Both the position numbers and the translations under genes were made by a program. Source: Mesopusillimonas faecipullorum (GTDB lineage Bacteria; Pseudomonadota; Gammaproteobacteria; Burkholderiales; Burkholderiaceae_B). Taken from it: DNA of 64,000 bases. The notes beneath the pieces were generated by a model. It was not told where the DNA came from. It saw only the letters and a list, made by a program, of their open reading frames with translations, and did not search any database. Positions 46,351 through 55,314 of this stretch are shown piece after piece (the stretch's first letter is position 1; every line of letters begins with the position of its first letter). Where the stretch lies: the NCBI RefSeq assembly GCF_020539505.1, contig NZ_JACDXW010000001.1, forward strand, positions 186,001 to 250,000. The letters run 5' to 3'.

Positions 46351-48606
46351 TCAGTACGACAGATTGAGGTTCAGAATGGCGCTACGCCCAGGAGCGACGC
46401 TGACGTAGTGCGCAGCATAGGCCTTGTCGTAATAGGTTTTGTTAGCCAAATTCAGAACATTCAACTGCGCGGTCAGGTTCTTGTTGAAGCGATATGACGC
46501 CATGGCATCGAAACGCCAGTACGAGGGAATCTTCAACTTATTAGCGGCATCACCATACTGGCTATCAACAAAGTATGCCCCCGCCCCGAAAGTAAACTCG
46601 GGCGTGACCTGATACGTGGACCAAAAGCTGAAACTATTACGAGGCGTGTTCGGGAACCGGTTGCCATCGTTCTGGGTGTTTTTGCCGTTTTCCTTCAGTT
46701 TGCTATCCAAGAAGGTATAACCGCCAAACACGTACCATTTGGGCGTCAAAGCGCCCGTGATGCCCAGTTCGAACCCGTCTACCTGTTTCTTACCCGCCAT
46801 GGCGTAGTCGTTATTGGCCAAGGTGACGCGCGCGTTGGTGGTTTCCGTGCGGAATACCGCCGCTGTCAGGCTCAAGCGCTCATCAAACAGATCCCACTTG
46901 GTACCTAATTCCAGCGTTCTGTTCTTTTCAGGCGCCATATCTGCCGCATTGACGCCTACGCCGCCGCGGCCCGGGGTTAGCGATTGCTCTTCTGAGCCCT
47001 CACCCAAGGTAGCGTTGGCCGGTGTGGAGGACGTGGCATACGACACGTAGATGCTGCCGTTCTCAACAGGTTTGTAAACCAGACCCAATTGATAATTGAC
47101 CAAGGTGTCATCGCGGTCGATCTCGGTCGAGCCATTGGCAGGCGTGTTCGTGAACGTCGTGGAATAGTCATCGACGCGAACGCCCAGCCCGGCTTGCCAT
47201 TGCTTGCTGAACTCTATGGTGTCGAACACATAGATGGACTTCGTCGTGGTTTTCGACCTTGTCAGCGCGCCGGTGGGATCGCCAGTACCCGTGTTCACCC
47301 AGGGGTCGTTGGGATCGGGGTCGTAAAGACTGGTGCAGTTGTAGCCAGACGCCGCGCCGGGGCCAGCCAGACACGCATTGTTGGCGCCGCTACCCGAGCC
47401 ACGCTGGATACCCAGACTGTCTTTCTTGCCCTTTTCTTGCGAGAACTCCATACCTACGTTAAAGCTGTGCTTGAGCGAACCCGTTTGTGCCTTGCCTACC
47501 AATTCGGTCAGGTTGGCAATGGTATGAACCGAACTGTCTCGGGTATTGGCACGACGCCAGACCAGGCCATTGGCCACGTTGCCTTGCGAATCATCGGGTT
47601 GAGTCCAGACGTATTTCTGGTCGGCGTGGGTGTAGCGCGTCGTGTTGCGCAAGGTAAGGTTGTCGTTGAAGTCATGTTCGACACCCAAGGTGGCAAGATC
47701 GCTGTTCGTCTTGCGAAAATCGCTGGTCAAGCCATAGAAATTATTGCGATCCACGTCAACAGGCCCAGACACATCCAGACGCGGCCATTGATAAGGAAGA
47801 CCGCTATCGGGAATGTCGTCGGTAGACATGCGGTAGTAGCTTAGGGTGACGCGAGTAGGCGTACCGAGCCCGAAACTGAAGCTGGGTGCAACCCCCCAAC
47901 GCTTGTTGCGCACTGTGTCGCGGCCTGCCACATCAGCCTTATGCCACATGCCATTCAAACGGAACGCGGAGGTTTCGGAAAGCTGCCAGTTCCCATCTAT
48001 GGTGCCGCGATAGTATTTGTCAGTGCCTATGCCCAAGGTGCCACGAGTAAAGTTGTCCAACTTGGGGGTCTTGCTGATCAGGTTGATACTGCCGCCGGCA
48101 CCACCACGCCCGCCATAAGCACCGTCTGAACCCTTGATCACCTCTACCTGTTCCAGGTTGAAGATCTCACGCGAAGTGGCACCGATGTCACGCATGCCGT
48201 CTACGAAGGTACTGGCTTGGGCGTCGAAACCACGGATAAAGGGACGATCGCCCAAGGGGTTGCCGCCTTCGCCGGAACCAAACGTAATGCCCGGGGTGTT
48301 GCGCAGCACATCGGTCAGCGAAGAAGCCGCTTGTTCCTGCATAAGCTGCTCAGGAATGATCTGCACCGATTTCGGGGTGTCGAGCAAGGGCGCTGTGAAT
48401 TTCTGCGAGGCAGACTCCTTAACATCGTAAGGCGTCTCGGCCGTACCACGAACCTGCACCGGTGACAGTTCGGACACGGCGCCAGAAGAATTGGTCTGGG
48501 CAAGGGCCGACCCGATGAATAAAGAAGGCGTAACTAAAGCCATGGCTAGGCTGTTATACATACGCGAGGCGCCGCTGCGCGGCGGCTGGACGAACTGTTC
48601 AGGCAC
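46351..48606 (-). CDS. TonB-dependent siderophore receptor (Fiu/BfrD-like)
   Basis: Outer-membrane receptor for ferric siderophores, probably catecholates, 751 residues. Signal peptide ending SALAQ, TonB-box region, plug (APLLDTPKSVQIIPEQLMQE, VLRNTPGITFGSGEGGNP, RPFIRGFDAQAS, FNLEQVEVIKGSDGAYGGRG), a 22-strand barrel and a final strand ILNLNLSY. The GTG at 48606 after GAGAG is preferred because an ATG at 48639 would lie inside the operator palindrome at 48635-48661. It lies next to a two-component system on the same strand. The plug and barrel resemble the remnant at 36660. Confidence 0.9.
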   Translation of the reverse strand: MPEQFVQPPRSGASRMYNSLAMALVTPSLFIGSALAQTNSSGAVSELSPVQVRGTAETPYDVKESASQKFTAPLLDTPKSVQIIPEQLMQEQAASSLTDVLRNTPGITFGSGEGGNPLGDRPFIRGFDAQASTFVDGMRDIGATSREIFNLEQVEVIKGSDGAYGGRGGAGGSINLISKTPKLDNFTRGTLGIGTDKYYRGTIDGNWQLSETSAFRLNGMWHKADVAGRDTVRNKRWGVAPSFSFGLGTPTRVTLSYYRMSTDDIPDSGLPYQWPRLDVSGPVDVDRNNFYGLTSDFRKTNSDLATLGVEHDFNDNLTLRNTTRYTHADQKYVWTQPDDSQGNVANGLVWRRANTRDSSVHTIANLTELVGKAQTGSLKHSFNVGMEFSQEKGKKDSLGIQRGSGSGANNACLAGPGAASGYNCTSLYDPDPNDPWVNTGTGDPTGALTRSKTTTKSIYVFDTIEFSKQWQAGLGVRVDDYSTTFTNTPANGSTEIDRDDTLVNYQLGLVYKPVENGSIYVSYATSSTPANATLGEGSEEQSLTPGRGGVGVNAADMAPEKNRTLELGTKWDLFDERLSLTAAVFRTETTNARVTLANNDYAMAGKKQVDGFELGITGALTPKWYVFGGYTFLDSKLKENGKNTQNDGNRFPNTPRNSFSFWSTYQVTPEFTFGAGAYFVDSQYGDAANKLKIPSYWRFDAMASYRFNKNLTAQLNVLNLANKTYYDKAYAAHYVSVAPGRSAILNLNLSY

Positions 48607-48634
48607 GATGAATCTCTCGTAAAGTGGGATAACA

Positions 48635-48661
48635 AACAAATAGGAATGATTGCTATTTGTT
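48635..48661. promoter_or_regulatory. Fur-box-like palindrome before the TonB receptor
   Basis: AACAAATAG (48635-48643) and CTATTTGTT (48653-48661) form a perfect 9-bp inverted repeat with a 9-base centre. The centre includes AATCATT on the minus strand, as in Fur boxes; I count about 10 of 19 consensus matches. The position suits iron repression by Fur. Confidence 0.55.
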
Positions 48662-48698
48662 GTTGTGGAAATTTGCCGGATTGTGGCAATTTGTGGCG

Positions 48699-50069
48699 TC
48701 AGCTAGGGAGCTCGATGACGGCACTTAATCCAGCTGTATCGCGATTACGCAACACAATGTCGCCCCCATGCGCGCGCACGCATGAGTGGGCAATGGTCAG
48801 CCCCAAACCTGCCCCGCCAGTGCTTGGCGAGCGGGACGGATCCAGTCTGACGAAGGGTTCGAAAACGTGTTTGAGTTGATCAGGATCTATCCCTGGCCCT
48901 TGATCCAGAACTTCTATCTGAAGGCGGTGCCCGACAGCCCGCAGGTGTACGTCTACCGCCCCATAACGAGCGGCATTATCAACTAGATTGTTCAGCGCCC
49001 GTTTCAGGTGCACAGGCCTGCATCGATACAGAAAGCCCTCCTCCAATTGAGACTGAAAACTAAGCACCCTACCCAGAACACGCTGCTCCTCTACCACTTC
49101 GGCGACCAACTGGTTCAGTGGCACCTCTTGCGTGGGTTCTTGCAAGGCATCGTCTTTGGCGAAATTCAAGGTTTCTTCCAGCATGACCCGCATTTCGTCC
49201 AAGGTGCGCACCATGGCCACACGCAGTGATTCATCTTCCACAAATTCGGCGCGTATACGCAAAGAGGTCAGCGGCGTACGCAAGTCGTGACCTATGGCAG
49301 CCAGCATCTGGGTACGCCCTTTGACGATGCGGCCCAGACTCTCTTGCATATCGTTAAAAGCTTGCGTGATTTCGCGTACGCCGTCCGGCCCCACCGCAGG
49401 CGCCAGCATCACGGTTTCTCCCCGACTGACACGGCGGGCCGCCTGAGTCAGCATCCTAAGGGGACTCATGATGCGACGCCCAAAAATAAGCGCCATCAAT
49501 ATGGCGGGAATCATGCCCACCAATAAAGAAAACCTCAGCACCTGCCCCCAATGTGCAGGCATGGGCGTAGGCCAATGGCTACCCATCAATATCTGACCAT
49601 CAGGAAGCGCCACCTCGATATCCAGTCGCCAGGCGCGCCGCCCGCCCAATATTCTCTCTAGCCAGTTGCGCACGTCCTGCACTTCTTGACTGGCTGGTAT
49701 CTGCTGAAGCTGCACGTGCACCGGCCATTGCACGGGAAGGTGCAACATGCCGCGCAAAGATTCGGCGATATCGCTTTCCTTCTCGTCCATGATGGGCCAA
49801 TGCAAAGGTGCATGGCTTTGCCCCACCTGAAAAACGGAATCATGCAGACTGATCCGACTCAGCAACTCATCCTTGTTGTCATCGTCGGCCACCAATTGAT
49901 AGGCGGATGCGGTACGACTGACAATTTTGTGCGCAGACATGGGATGAATGGTGGTGTGATCCACACGCCACCAAGACATCATGAATACAGCGACTCCGTG
50001 AGCCGTGAGCAGAGCCAATATCCATACCACTAGCAACTGCCCGAACATGCTGCGGGGAAACAGCCTCAT
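48699..50069 (-). CDS. EnvZ-type sensor histidine kinase (system 3)
   Basis: 456 residues. TM1 (FGQLLVVWILALLTAHGVAVFM), a ~150-residue periplasmic domain, TM2 (FSLLVGMIPAILMALIFG), HAMP, phospho-His box LAAIGHDLRTPLTSLRIRAEF, N box ALNNLVDNAARYG and G boxes LDQGPGID and GGAGLGLTIAHS. It follows its response regulator by 16 bp and is upstream of the TonB receptor on the same strand, so it may respond to iron or siderophore status. Confidence 0.93.
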   Translation of the reverse strand: MRLFPRSMFGQLLVVWILALLTAHGVAVFMMSWWRVDHTTIHPMSAHKIVSRTASAYQLVADDDNKDELLSRISLHDSVFQVGQSHAPLHWPIMDEKESDIAESLRGMLHLPVQWPVHVQLQQIPASQEVQDVRNWLERILGGRRAWRLDIEVALPDGQILMGSHWPTPMPAHWGQVLRFSLLVGMIPAILMALIFGRRIMSPLRMLTQAARRVSRGETVMLAPAVGPDGVREITQAFNDMQESLGRIVKGRTQMLAAIGHDLRTPLTSLRIRAEFVEDESLRVAMVRTLDEMRVMLEETLNFAKDDALQEPTQEVPLNQLVAEVVEEQRVLGRVLSFQSQLEEGFLYRCRPVHLKRALNNLVDNAARYGAVDVHLRAVGHRLQIEVLDQGPGIDPDQLKHVFEPFVRLDPSRSPSTGGAGLGLTIAHSCVRAHGGDIVLRNRDTAGLSAVIELPS

Positions 50070-50085
50070 GGAGGATTCCTGATTT

Positions 50086-50826
50086 TTAGGCGGCTTTGGT
50101 TTTTTTAATACTGCCGGTAAGCATGTAGCCGTCGCCGCGCACGGTCTTGATCATGCGGGGCTGTCGGGTGTCGACTTCCAGCTTCTTGCGTAAGCGGCTG
50201 ATCTGGCTGTCTATGCTTCGATCAAAAGAAATCGCGCCATGCTTCTGGGTGAGGTCCAACAGTTGCTCTCGGCTAAGAACCCGGTTGGCGTTTTCGACCA
50301 ATGCTCGCAAAAGATGAAACTCGGCCGTACTGATGCCTACGATTTTCCCGCTGGGGTCGCGCAGTTCACGCGTGTCTACATAGAAACACCAGCCATTGAA
50401 AAGGTAAGCATGAAAACTTGTCCCCGAGCCATCGTCGGCATCGACATCCATCTGAGTCGCGCTGCGCCTAAGCACACTGCGTATTCTGGCCACCAGTTCC
50501 CGCGGGTCGAAAGGCTTGACGATGTAGTCGTCAGCCCCGATTTCCAAACCCGCTACGCGGTCGGCTTGCTCGGTGACTGCCGTCAAAAGAATCACGGGTA
50601 TGCCGTGATGCTCGGACACATAACGGCACAAAGACAAGCCATTTTCGCCGGGCAACATAATATCCAGCACAATCAGGCTGAAGCCTCGCTCGCGCAACCT
50701 CTGCCTCATTGCCTTACCATCTTCCACGGCTTCCACATAGAAGTCGAATTTGCTCAGGTAAGCAGACAGAGGGTCACGTATGCTTTGGTGATCGTCAACG
50801 ATAAGAATGCTGGGGGAAATATCCAT
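50086..50826 (-). CDS. OmpR-family response regulator (system 3)
   Basis: 246 residues from MDISPSILIVDDHQSIRDPL. Receiver with D11/D12, D55 (LIVLDIMLPG) and the lysine in DDYIVKPFDPRELV; winged helix with REQLLDLTQKHG, SFDRSIDSQISRLRKKLE and MIKTVRGDGYML. The start at 50826 is preferred to a TTG at 50841 because the latter lies inside the palindrome at 50839-50853. First gene of the regulator-kinase pair. Confidence 0.93.
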   Translation of the reverse strand: MDISPSILIVDDHQSIRDPLSAYLSKFDFYVEAVEDGKAMRQRLRERGFSLIVLDIMLPGENGLSLCRYVSEHHGIPVILLTAVTEQADRVAGLEIGADDYIVKPFDPRELVARIRSVLRRSATQMDVDADDGSGTSFHAYLFNGWCFYVDTRELRDPSGKIVGISTAEFHLLRALVENANRVLSREQLLDLTQKHGAISFDRSIDSQISRLRKKLEVDTRQPRMIKTVRGDGYMLTGSIKKTKAA

Positions 50827-50838
50827 AGCGGAATTAAA

Positions 50839-50853
50839 CAAGAATCATTCTTG
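50839..50853. promoter_or_regulatory. 7-1-7 palindrome before the system 3 regulator
   Basis: CAAGAAT, C, ATTCTTG: a perfect 7-1-7 inverted repeat, the same geometry as the core Fur recognition unit (TGATAAT-n-ATTATCA). It is 13 bp upstream of the start codon. Fur or self-regulation are both possible. Confidence 0.55.
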
Positions 50854-51178
50854 GAATTTTACTCGCATCAGGTAGATTCCATCTTCAGGACGCCCGATTT
50901 GTTTCGCTCTTCCCCGGGCTCGGGAGCTCATATAAAATGAATTCAGTCTGGTGGCTGCCCTTCATTGTCTAAGTGCCATGCCGTATTGGCCACACTTAGA
51001 TGCTGAGCTAGCCAGGTGCCTACTCGATTGCACAGTTTCATCCTGCGCATATTCACTGGCCCTGACCTTTCCTATCAATCGATCCTGCCTAGTCGCAGCG
51101 TGATCCGGTTGTTCTTTCAACCGGCGTGCTTGCATCGGCTCGACTGTGTACGGGTCTCTTCGCTAAGGAATAGCCAGC
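50854..51178. other. Intergenic stretch with leader hairpin
   Basis: No gene seen. It contains a perfect 7-bp hairpin CCGGTTG / CAACCGG with a TTCTTT loop (51105-51124) about 55 bp before the transglutaminase-like gene, and AAGGAA just before that gene's ATG. The AT-rich part near 50925-50945 probably holds a promoter. Confidence 0.5.
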
Positions 51179-52327
51179 ATGGACAGACGTTCATTCATGA
51201 TCAATTCGGCCTTATTGACCACAGCCGCCTCTTTGGCCCCCACACTGGTGCAGGCTCAGGCCAGCGTGGTTCCTGCTCAGGCCACCAGCGCCCCGCGTTC
51301 TCGGCGCTTTTTATTAAAGCAAACCTATGCGCTTAAAGCACCGCAAGGCTCAAAGGGTGCCATGCTGTTGTGGGTGCCGGTACCTGAAGATGCGGCCCCT
51401 TTTCAGCACTTGCGCCAACTACGCTGGTCGGGCGACGCCCAAGACACCTACCTGAACAGCGACAACGCCTACGGCGCCAAAACGCTGGTCGCCCGCTGGG
51501 ACGACTGCACCAAGCCCATGCACCTTAACGTGGATATGCTGATCGAAACCCACGACTGGGAACCCGGCAAGCTAGGGCTGCTGAACGCTTATCAGCCGCC
51601 GGCGGCCATACACTACCCGCCTGAAGTCGCCCGCTTTCTGGAATCCAGCCGCCATATTCAAACCGACGGCATCGTCAAAGAATATGCAGATCGCATCATT
51701 GGCCGCGAAACCAACCCGCTCAAGCAGGCACGCCTTATTTACGACTGGGTATCGGCCAACATGGAACGCGACAATAGCGTCATCGGTTGCGGCGTCGGCG
51801 ACGTAGGAAAAATCCTTACCAGCGGCAAGCTTCTGGGAAAATGTACAGACATGAGTTCGGTTTTTGTCGCGCTGGCGCGCGCAGCCGGCATACCCGCTCG
51901 CGAAATGTTCGGCATTCGTCTGGGCCGGCCAGGCGTGCTCGAGCCCTACTCCAAAACGGCTTTCGGTTCCGCCGATGCCCAAGGGGTCTCCAACGTTACA
52001 GGCGGGCAGCACTGCCGTGCACAGTTCTACCTGGCGGGTTTTGGCTGGGTGCCCTGCGACCCCGCCGACGTCACCAAGATGCGCCTGACCGAAAAGAAAA
52101 AACACGAAGACGCCGACGTTCAAGCGGTCAACGACTACCTTTTCGGCAACTGGGATATGAACTGGGTAGGCTTCAATTACGGTCGCGACTTCCTGCTCAA
52201 TCCTGCTCCCGAAATGGGCCCGCTGAATAACTTTGGCTACCCTTACGCCGAAGCCGACGGCGACCCGCTGGATTACTACGACGCAGCAACCTTCGTCTAT
52301 GAGTACCTCTCTCAGGAACAAAGCTGA
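51179..52327 (+). CDS. Exported transglutaminase-like protein
   Basis: 382 residues with a signal peptide (MDRRSFMINSALLTTAASLA, ending VQAQA; the RRSF start is Tat-like). Papain-like transglutaminase core with Cys222 (LGKCTDMS), His278 (GGQHCRAQFYL) and Asp294 (PCDPADVT), preceded by ARLIYDWVSANMERDN, which are the three expected catalytic positions. Bacterial members are mostly proteases or amidases acting on the cell envelope; the substrate is unknown. Its 3' end overlaps the MerT-like gene by 29 bp, so the two are co-expressed. Confidence 0.85.
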   Translation: MDRRSFMINSALLTTAASLAPTLVQAQASVVPAQATSAPRSRRFLLKQTYALKAPQGSKGAMLLWVPVPEDAAPFQHLRQLRWSGDAQDTYLNSDNAYGAKTLVARWDDCTKPMHLNVDMLIETHDWEPGKLGLLNAYQPPAAIHYPPEVARFLESSRHIQTDGIVKEYADRIIGRETNPLKQARLIYDWVSANMERDNSVIGCGVGDVGKILTSGKLLGKCTDMSSVFVALARAAGIPAREMFGIRLGRPGVLEPYSKTAFGSADAQGVSNVTGGQHCRAQFYLAGFGWVPCDPADVTKMRLTEKKKHEDADVQAVNDYLFGNWDMNWVGFNYGRDFLLNPAPEMGPLNNFGYPYAEADGDPLDYYDAATFVYEYLSQEQS

Positions 52328-52673
52328 TACGACTGCGCCCCACTCCTCTCGTTTACATTGGGGTTTGGGCGCAGCCTTTTTGTCGGCCTTGGCTGCCGGG
52401 CTGTGTTGTGCGGCCCCATTGGTTTACTTGCTTTTTGGCGTGTCGGCTGCCGCACTTTCGGGCCTTAACGGCCTAGCTTGGCTGCAGCTGCCCATGGGGC
52501 TTATAGCGCTTACCTGCCTAGGCGTCGTTTTCTTTAGGCTCTATATTTCCAAGCGCCCACTGTGCGCTGGACGCGTGTCGCGCCCGTGGCTAGTCATCGG
52601 TTTTTGGCTGGTTGCCTTATGGGTGCTGGCTTTGCTCTCGTACCCTTTTATATTGCCGTGGTTGCTGGAATAA
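52299..52673 (+). CDS. MerT-like mercuric/metal transport membrane protein
   Basis: 124 residues, three to four TM segments. The first TM has the vicinal cysteines of MerT in GLCCAAPLVYLLFGVSAAAL; a single cysteine (KRPLCAGR) replaces the second pair between TM2 and TM3. It should receive metal from the MerP-like partner downstream and move it inward. The ATG at 52299 lies inside the transglutaminase gene. No merA or merR is present in the window, so classical mercury detoxification is not supported and another soft metal is possible. Confidence 0.75.
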   Translation: MSTSLRNKADTTAPHSSRLHWGLGAAFLSALAAGLCCAAPLVYLLFGVSAAALSGLNGLAWLQLPMGLIALTCLGVVFFRLYISKRPLCAGRVSRPWLVIGFWLVALWVLALLSYPFILPWLLE

Positions 52674-52715
52674 GCGCATGCGCAAACTAGCCCTTACTCT
52701 TCGCGGACACACATC

Positions 52716-53024
52716 ATGAAACGAACACACCGCAAACTACAAAGCCTGGCACTGGCGGCGCTATGCTGCTGGCCTGCTATCGCCCTAAGCGCCAATCAGG
52801 CGGTGACCATACACGTCGAAGGCATGACCTGTTCTTTATGCGTCACCGCCATCAATAAAGCGCTACGGTCTTTACCCGAGGTGCAAAGAGCCAAAACCTC
52901 GCTCACCCGCAACGAAGCCGTGGTCGTTGTCCCCGAGGGATACGCAACCGCGCATTTGCTTTCAGCTATCGAAGAAACCGGCTATAAGGGCGTAATTCGC
53001 TCGGTTCAAGCTACAGACGAATAA
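52716..53024 (+). CDS. MerP-like periplasmic metal-binding protein
   Basis: 102 residues: a signal peptide (LALAALCCWPAIALSA) followed by one HMA domain with the CxxC site VEGMTCSLCVTAINKAL and IEETGYKGVI at the end. It binds one soft metal ion in the periplasm and hands it to the MerT-like protein encoded 42 bp upstream. Part of the transglutaminase-merT-merP unit. Confidence 0.85.
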   Translation: MKRTHRKLQSLALAALCCWPAIALSANQAVTIHVEGMTCSLCVTAINKALRSLPEVQRAKTSLTRNEAVVVVPEGYATAHLLSAIEETGYKGVIRSVQATDE

Positions 53025-53028
53025 TGAA

Positions 53029-54216
53029 CTAGCGCTTGCGCGATTTTTCCAGGGCTACCGACACCAGCAGCAGGAAAAAGCCGCCTAAAGCCAACAAGCT
53101 GGCCACCCATCCGGTAGACGTCCACCCGTAGCCAGCGGCAATGGCCATACCACCCAGTAACGGCCCTAAAGCATTGGCAAAGTTAAAAGCGGAATGGTTC
53201 AGCGCCGCCGCCAAGCCTTGAGCGTCTTGTGCCACGTCCATCAAACGGGTTTGCAAGACGGTTCCCAAGGCGCCACCCATGCCTATCAAGAACACGTTCA
53301 AGGAAAGCGTCCAGATATTGCCCGCCGATACTATGAACAATAAAGCCGTAGCGGCACTCCACAGCAGCAAACCACCCGCCGTTTTAAGCTGAGCCCGATC
53401 TGCAAACCAAGGCACAATCAGATTGCCGGCGGTAAGCCCCAGACCGAATATGCCCAGCACCACGGCCACCATGGTGGGCGAAGCCCGTGTCACCTCTAGC
53501 AAGGTATCAGCAAGGTAGGTATAAATACAGAACATACCGCCAAAGCCCACGGCACCGACACCCAAGGTTAGCCAAACCTGAGCATGCTTTAAGGCACCCA
53601 GTTCTTTAAGGGGACTGGCGCCCGGCTCGGGCGGCGCGTAAGGCGCCAAGCGTGCCAACATAACAATAGTCAGCCCTCCTGCCAAAGCAACCAAACCAAA
53701 GCCCCAACGCCATCCCACTACGTGACCCAGCCAGTTGGCAAATGGCACGCCGATAATGGTGGCGACCGTCAAACCCAGAAACATGCGCCCCACCGCTTGC
53801 GTACGTTTGCTTAAAGGCACCAGCGACACCACCACCAATGCCCCGATGCCAAAATAGGCGCCGTGCGGCAAACCGCTAAGAAAGCGCAGCGCCAGCATCC
53901 ATTGATAGTTGGGGGCAAATGCGCACAAGCCGTTGAAGACCGTGAACATCGCCATCAACCATAGCAGCAAGGTTCGGCGAGCCATACGAGCCGCCACGAC
54001 CGTCAGCAAGGGCGCGCCAACCACCACGCCCAGCGCATAGGCGCTGATTACATGCCCTGCCGTAGGCGCGTCTATGCCGAGGTCCTTGGCAAAGTATGGG
54101 AGCAGGCTCATGGTCGCGAACTCTGTCGTGCCTATGGCAAAAGCACCAATGGCAAGCGCGAAGATGACCAGAGCGGGGGGACTTGAAGATGAACTGGAGG
54201 AACGAAGAAGAGGCAT
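53029..54216 (-). CDS. MFS transporter, AraJ/DHA1 type
   Basis: About 395 residues, 12 TM segments. FALAIGAFAIGTTEFATMSL at TM1 is the AraJ/YdhP signature, with VISAYALGVVVGAPLLTVVA, ARMARRTLLLWLM and GLPHGAYFGIGALVVVSLVP following. Probable drug or sugar efflux pump in the inner membrane; the substrate is unknown. ATG at 54216, then a serine run. Convergent with the merP-like gene, 4 bp apart. Confidence 0.9.
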   Translation of the reverse strand: MPLLRSSSSSSSPPALVIFALAIGAFAIGTTEFATMSLLPYFAKDLGIDAPTAGHVISAYALGVVVGAPLLTVVAARMARRTLLLWLMAMFTVFNGLCAFAPNYQWMLALRFLSGLPHGAYFGIGALVVVSLVPLSKRTQAVGRMFLGLTVATIIGVPFANWLGHVVGWRWGFGLVALAGGLTIVMLARLAPYAPPEPGASPLKELGALKHAQVWLTLGVGAVGFGGMFCIYTYLADTLLEVTRASPTMVAVVLGIFGLGLTAGNLIVPWFADRAQLKTAGGLLLWSAATALLFIVSAGNIWTLSLNVFLIGMGGALGTVLQTRLMDVAQDAQGLAAALNHSAFNFANALGPLLGGMAIAAGYGWTSTGWVASLLALGGFFLLLVSVALEKSRKR

Positions 54217-54304
54217 GAGGTGCAGCAAAACTGATGAGGCCGCTAGCCAGCGCTGGAGATCTCTGGGACCACCAGCCTAGCGCCCTTAAAGCAACATTTT
54301 ACGT

Positions 54305-55018
54305 CTAAAGCCGCTGACCACTGCCTGACAACCACGTCGTCAGCACGGCATTGACCTCGTCAGGGCGTTCTAGCGTACTGATATGCCCACACTGCGGCAA
54401 CACATGCAAAGTGGCATGTGGAATGGCCTGCGCGATTTCCCGCGCATATTCCGTTGGCGTGATCTGGTCGCCGTCTCCGACCATTACCAGCACGGGGCAA
54501 GAAATCGCGGGTAGCAATGGCCGGGAGTCCGGGCGCGCCATGATGGCACGTTGTTGGCGCTCGAAGCATTCAGGCCCCAAGTCCAAAGCCATGTCCATCA
54601 GTACCTTGCGTAAGGCGGTGTCCTGCGCGCGCGAGGCATGCACACTGCGTGCATAGCCCTCTTGTTGCAGCAAAGCCAGTTTGCCCTTGCGCGCCCAAGC
54701 TATCATCTGGCGTCGGATACGCTGCGACTCTGGGGTGTCGGGCCGGGCCGACGTACCCAGTAGCGCCAAGCCTGCCACTCTATGAGGGGCCTGGCGCATG
54801 ATCTCGAAGGCCAAGTAGCCGCCCATAGACAGCCCCAGCAAGTTGAACTGGGCCGGCGCTTGCTTCAACAATCGACGTGCCATTGCGGGCAAGCTACTGT
54901 CTTTCGACAAATCCGCCACCATGACCTGGCGGCGCTCGGACAGCAGCTTGGCCTGCGGCGCAAACAAATTTGCATCGCACAGCAGGCCCGGCAACATCAC
55001 AATAGGCAAATCACTCAT
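54305..55018 (-). CDS. Alpha/beta hydrolase
   Basis: 237-residue cytosolic hydrolase. Nucleophile elbow LLGLSMGGYLAFEIM (Ser), acid region VMVGDGDQITP and catalytic His LPQCGHISTLERP. Start MSDLPIVMLPGLLCD at 55018 after AAGGTGG. The substrate class (ester, lactone) cannot be told. Downstream of the MFS gene's start on the same strand, with a separate promoter region likely upstream. Confidence 0.88.
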   Translation of the reverse strand: MSDLPIVMLPGLLCDANLFAPQAKLLSERRQVMVADLSKDSSLPAMARRLLKQAPAQFNLLGLSMGGYLAFEIMRQAPHRVAGLALLGTSARPDTPESQRIRRQMIAWARKGKLALLQQEGYARSVHASRAQDTALRKVLMDMALDLGPECFERQQRAIMARPDSRPLLPAISCPVLVMVGDGDQITPTEYAREIAQAIPHATLHVLPQCGHISTLERPDEVNAVLTTWLSGSGQRL

Positions 55019-55314
55019 CACCACCTTAACCAACGCCTTGTATTACGCCTCTAAGGCAGCTTGCAAAAGCTCATTGAGCACGTCGTTGGTACTGACGCCC
55101 TGAGCTAGCGAGTCCGGAAAGGCGGTTTCTCCACGGGAAACTCGCAGGCAGCATCTTAGAGGAAGGTAGCGGTGCCAGACAAATGAGCTAAACGCCAGCG
55201 AATGGGACAACACGCATCAAAAGTAGAACAGTGAAACTCCTTTAGCCCCATTTATGTCTTGCAGCCGTATCTTTACACTATCTGTTAAGCACTACAGCAA
55301 ATAACGAGGACATC

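Noticed and set aside
47089-47844. 251-codon ORF on the plus strand inside the TonB receptor
   Set aside because: Antisense to a well-supported receptor gene; composition artefact.
51179-53024. Mercury resistance operon
   Set aside because: MerT- and MerP-like proteins are present, but there is no MerR or MerA and the MerT-like protein lacks the second cysteine pair, so mercury resistance was not called.
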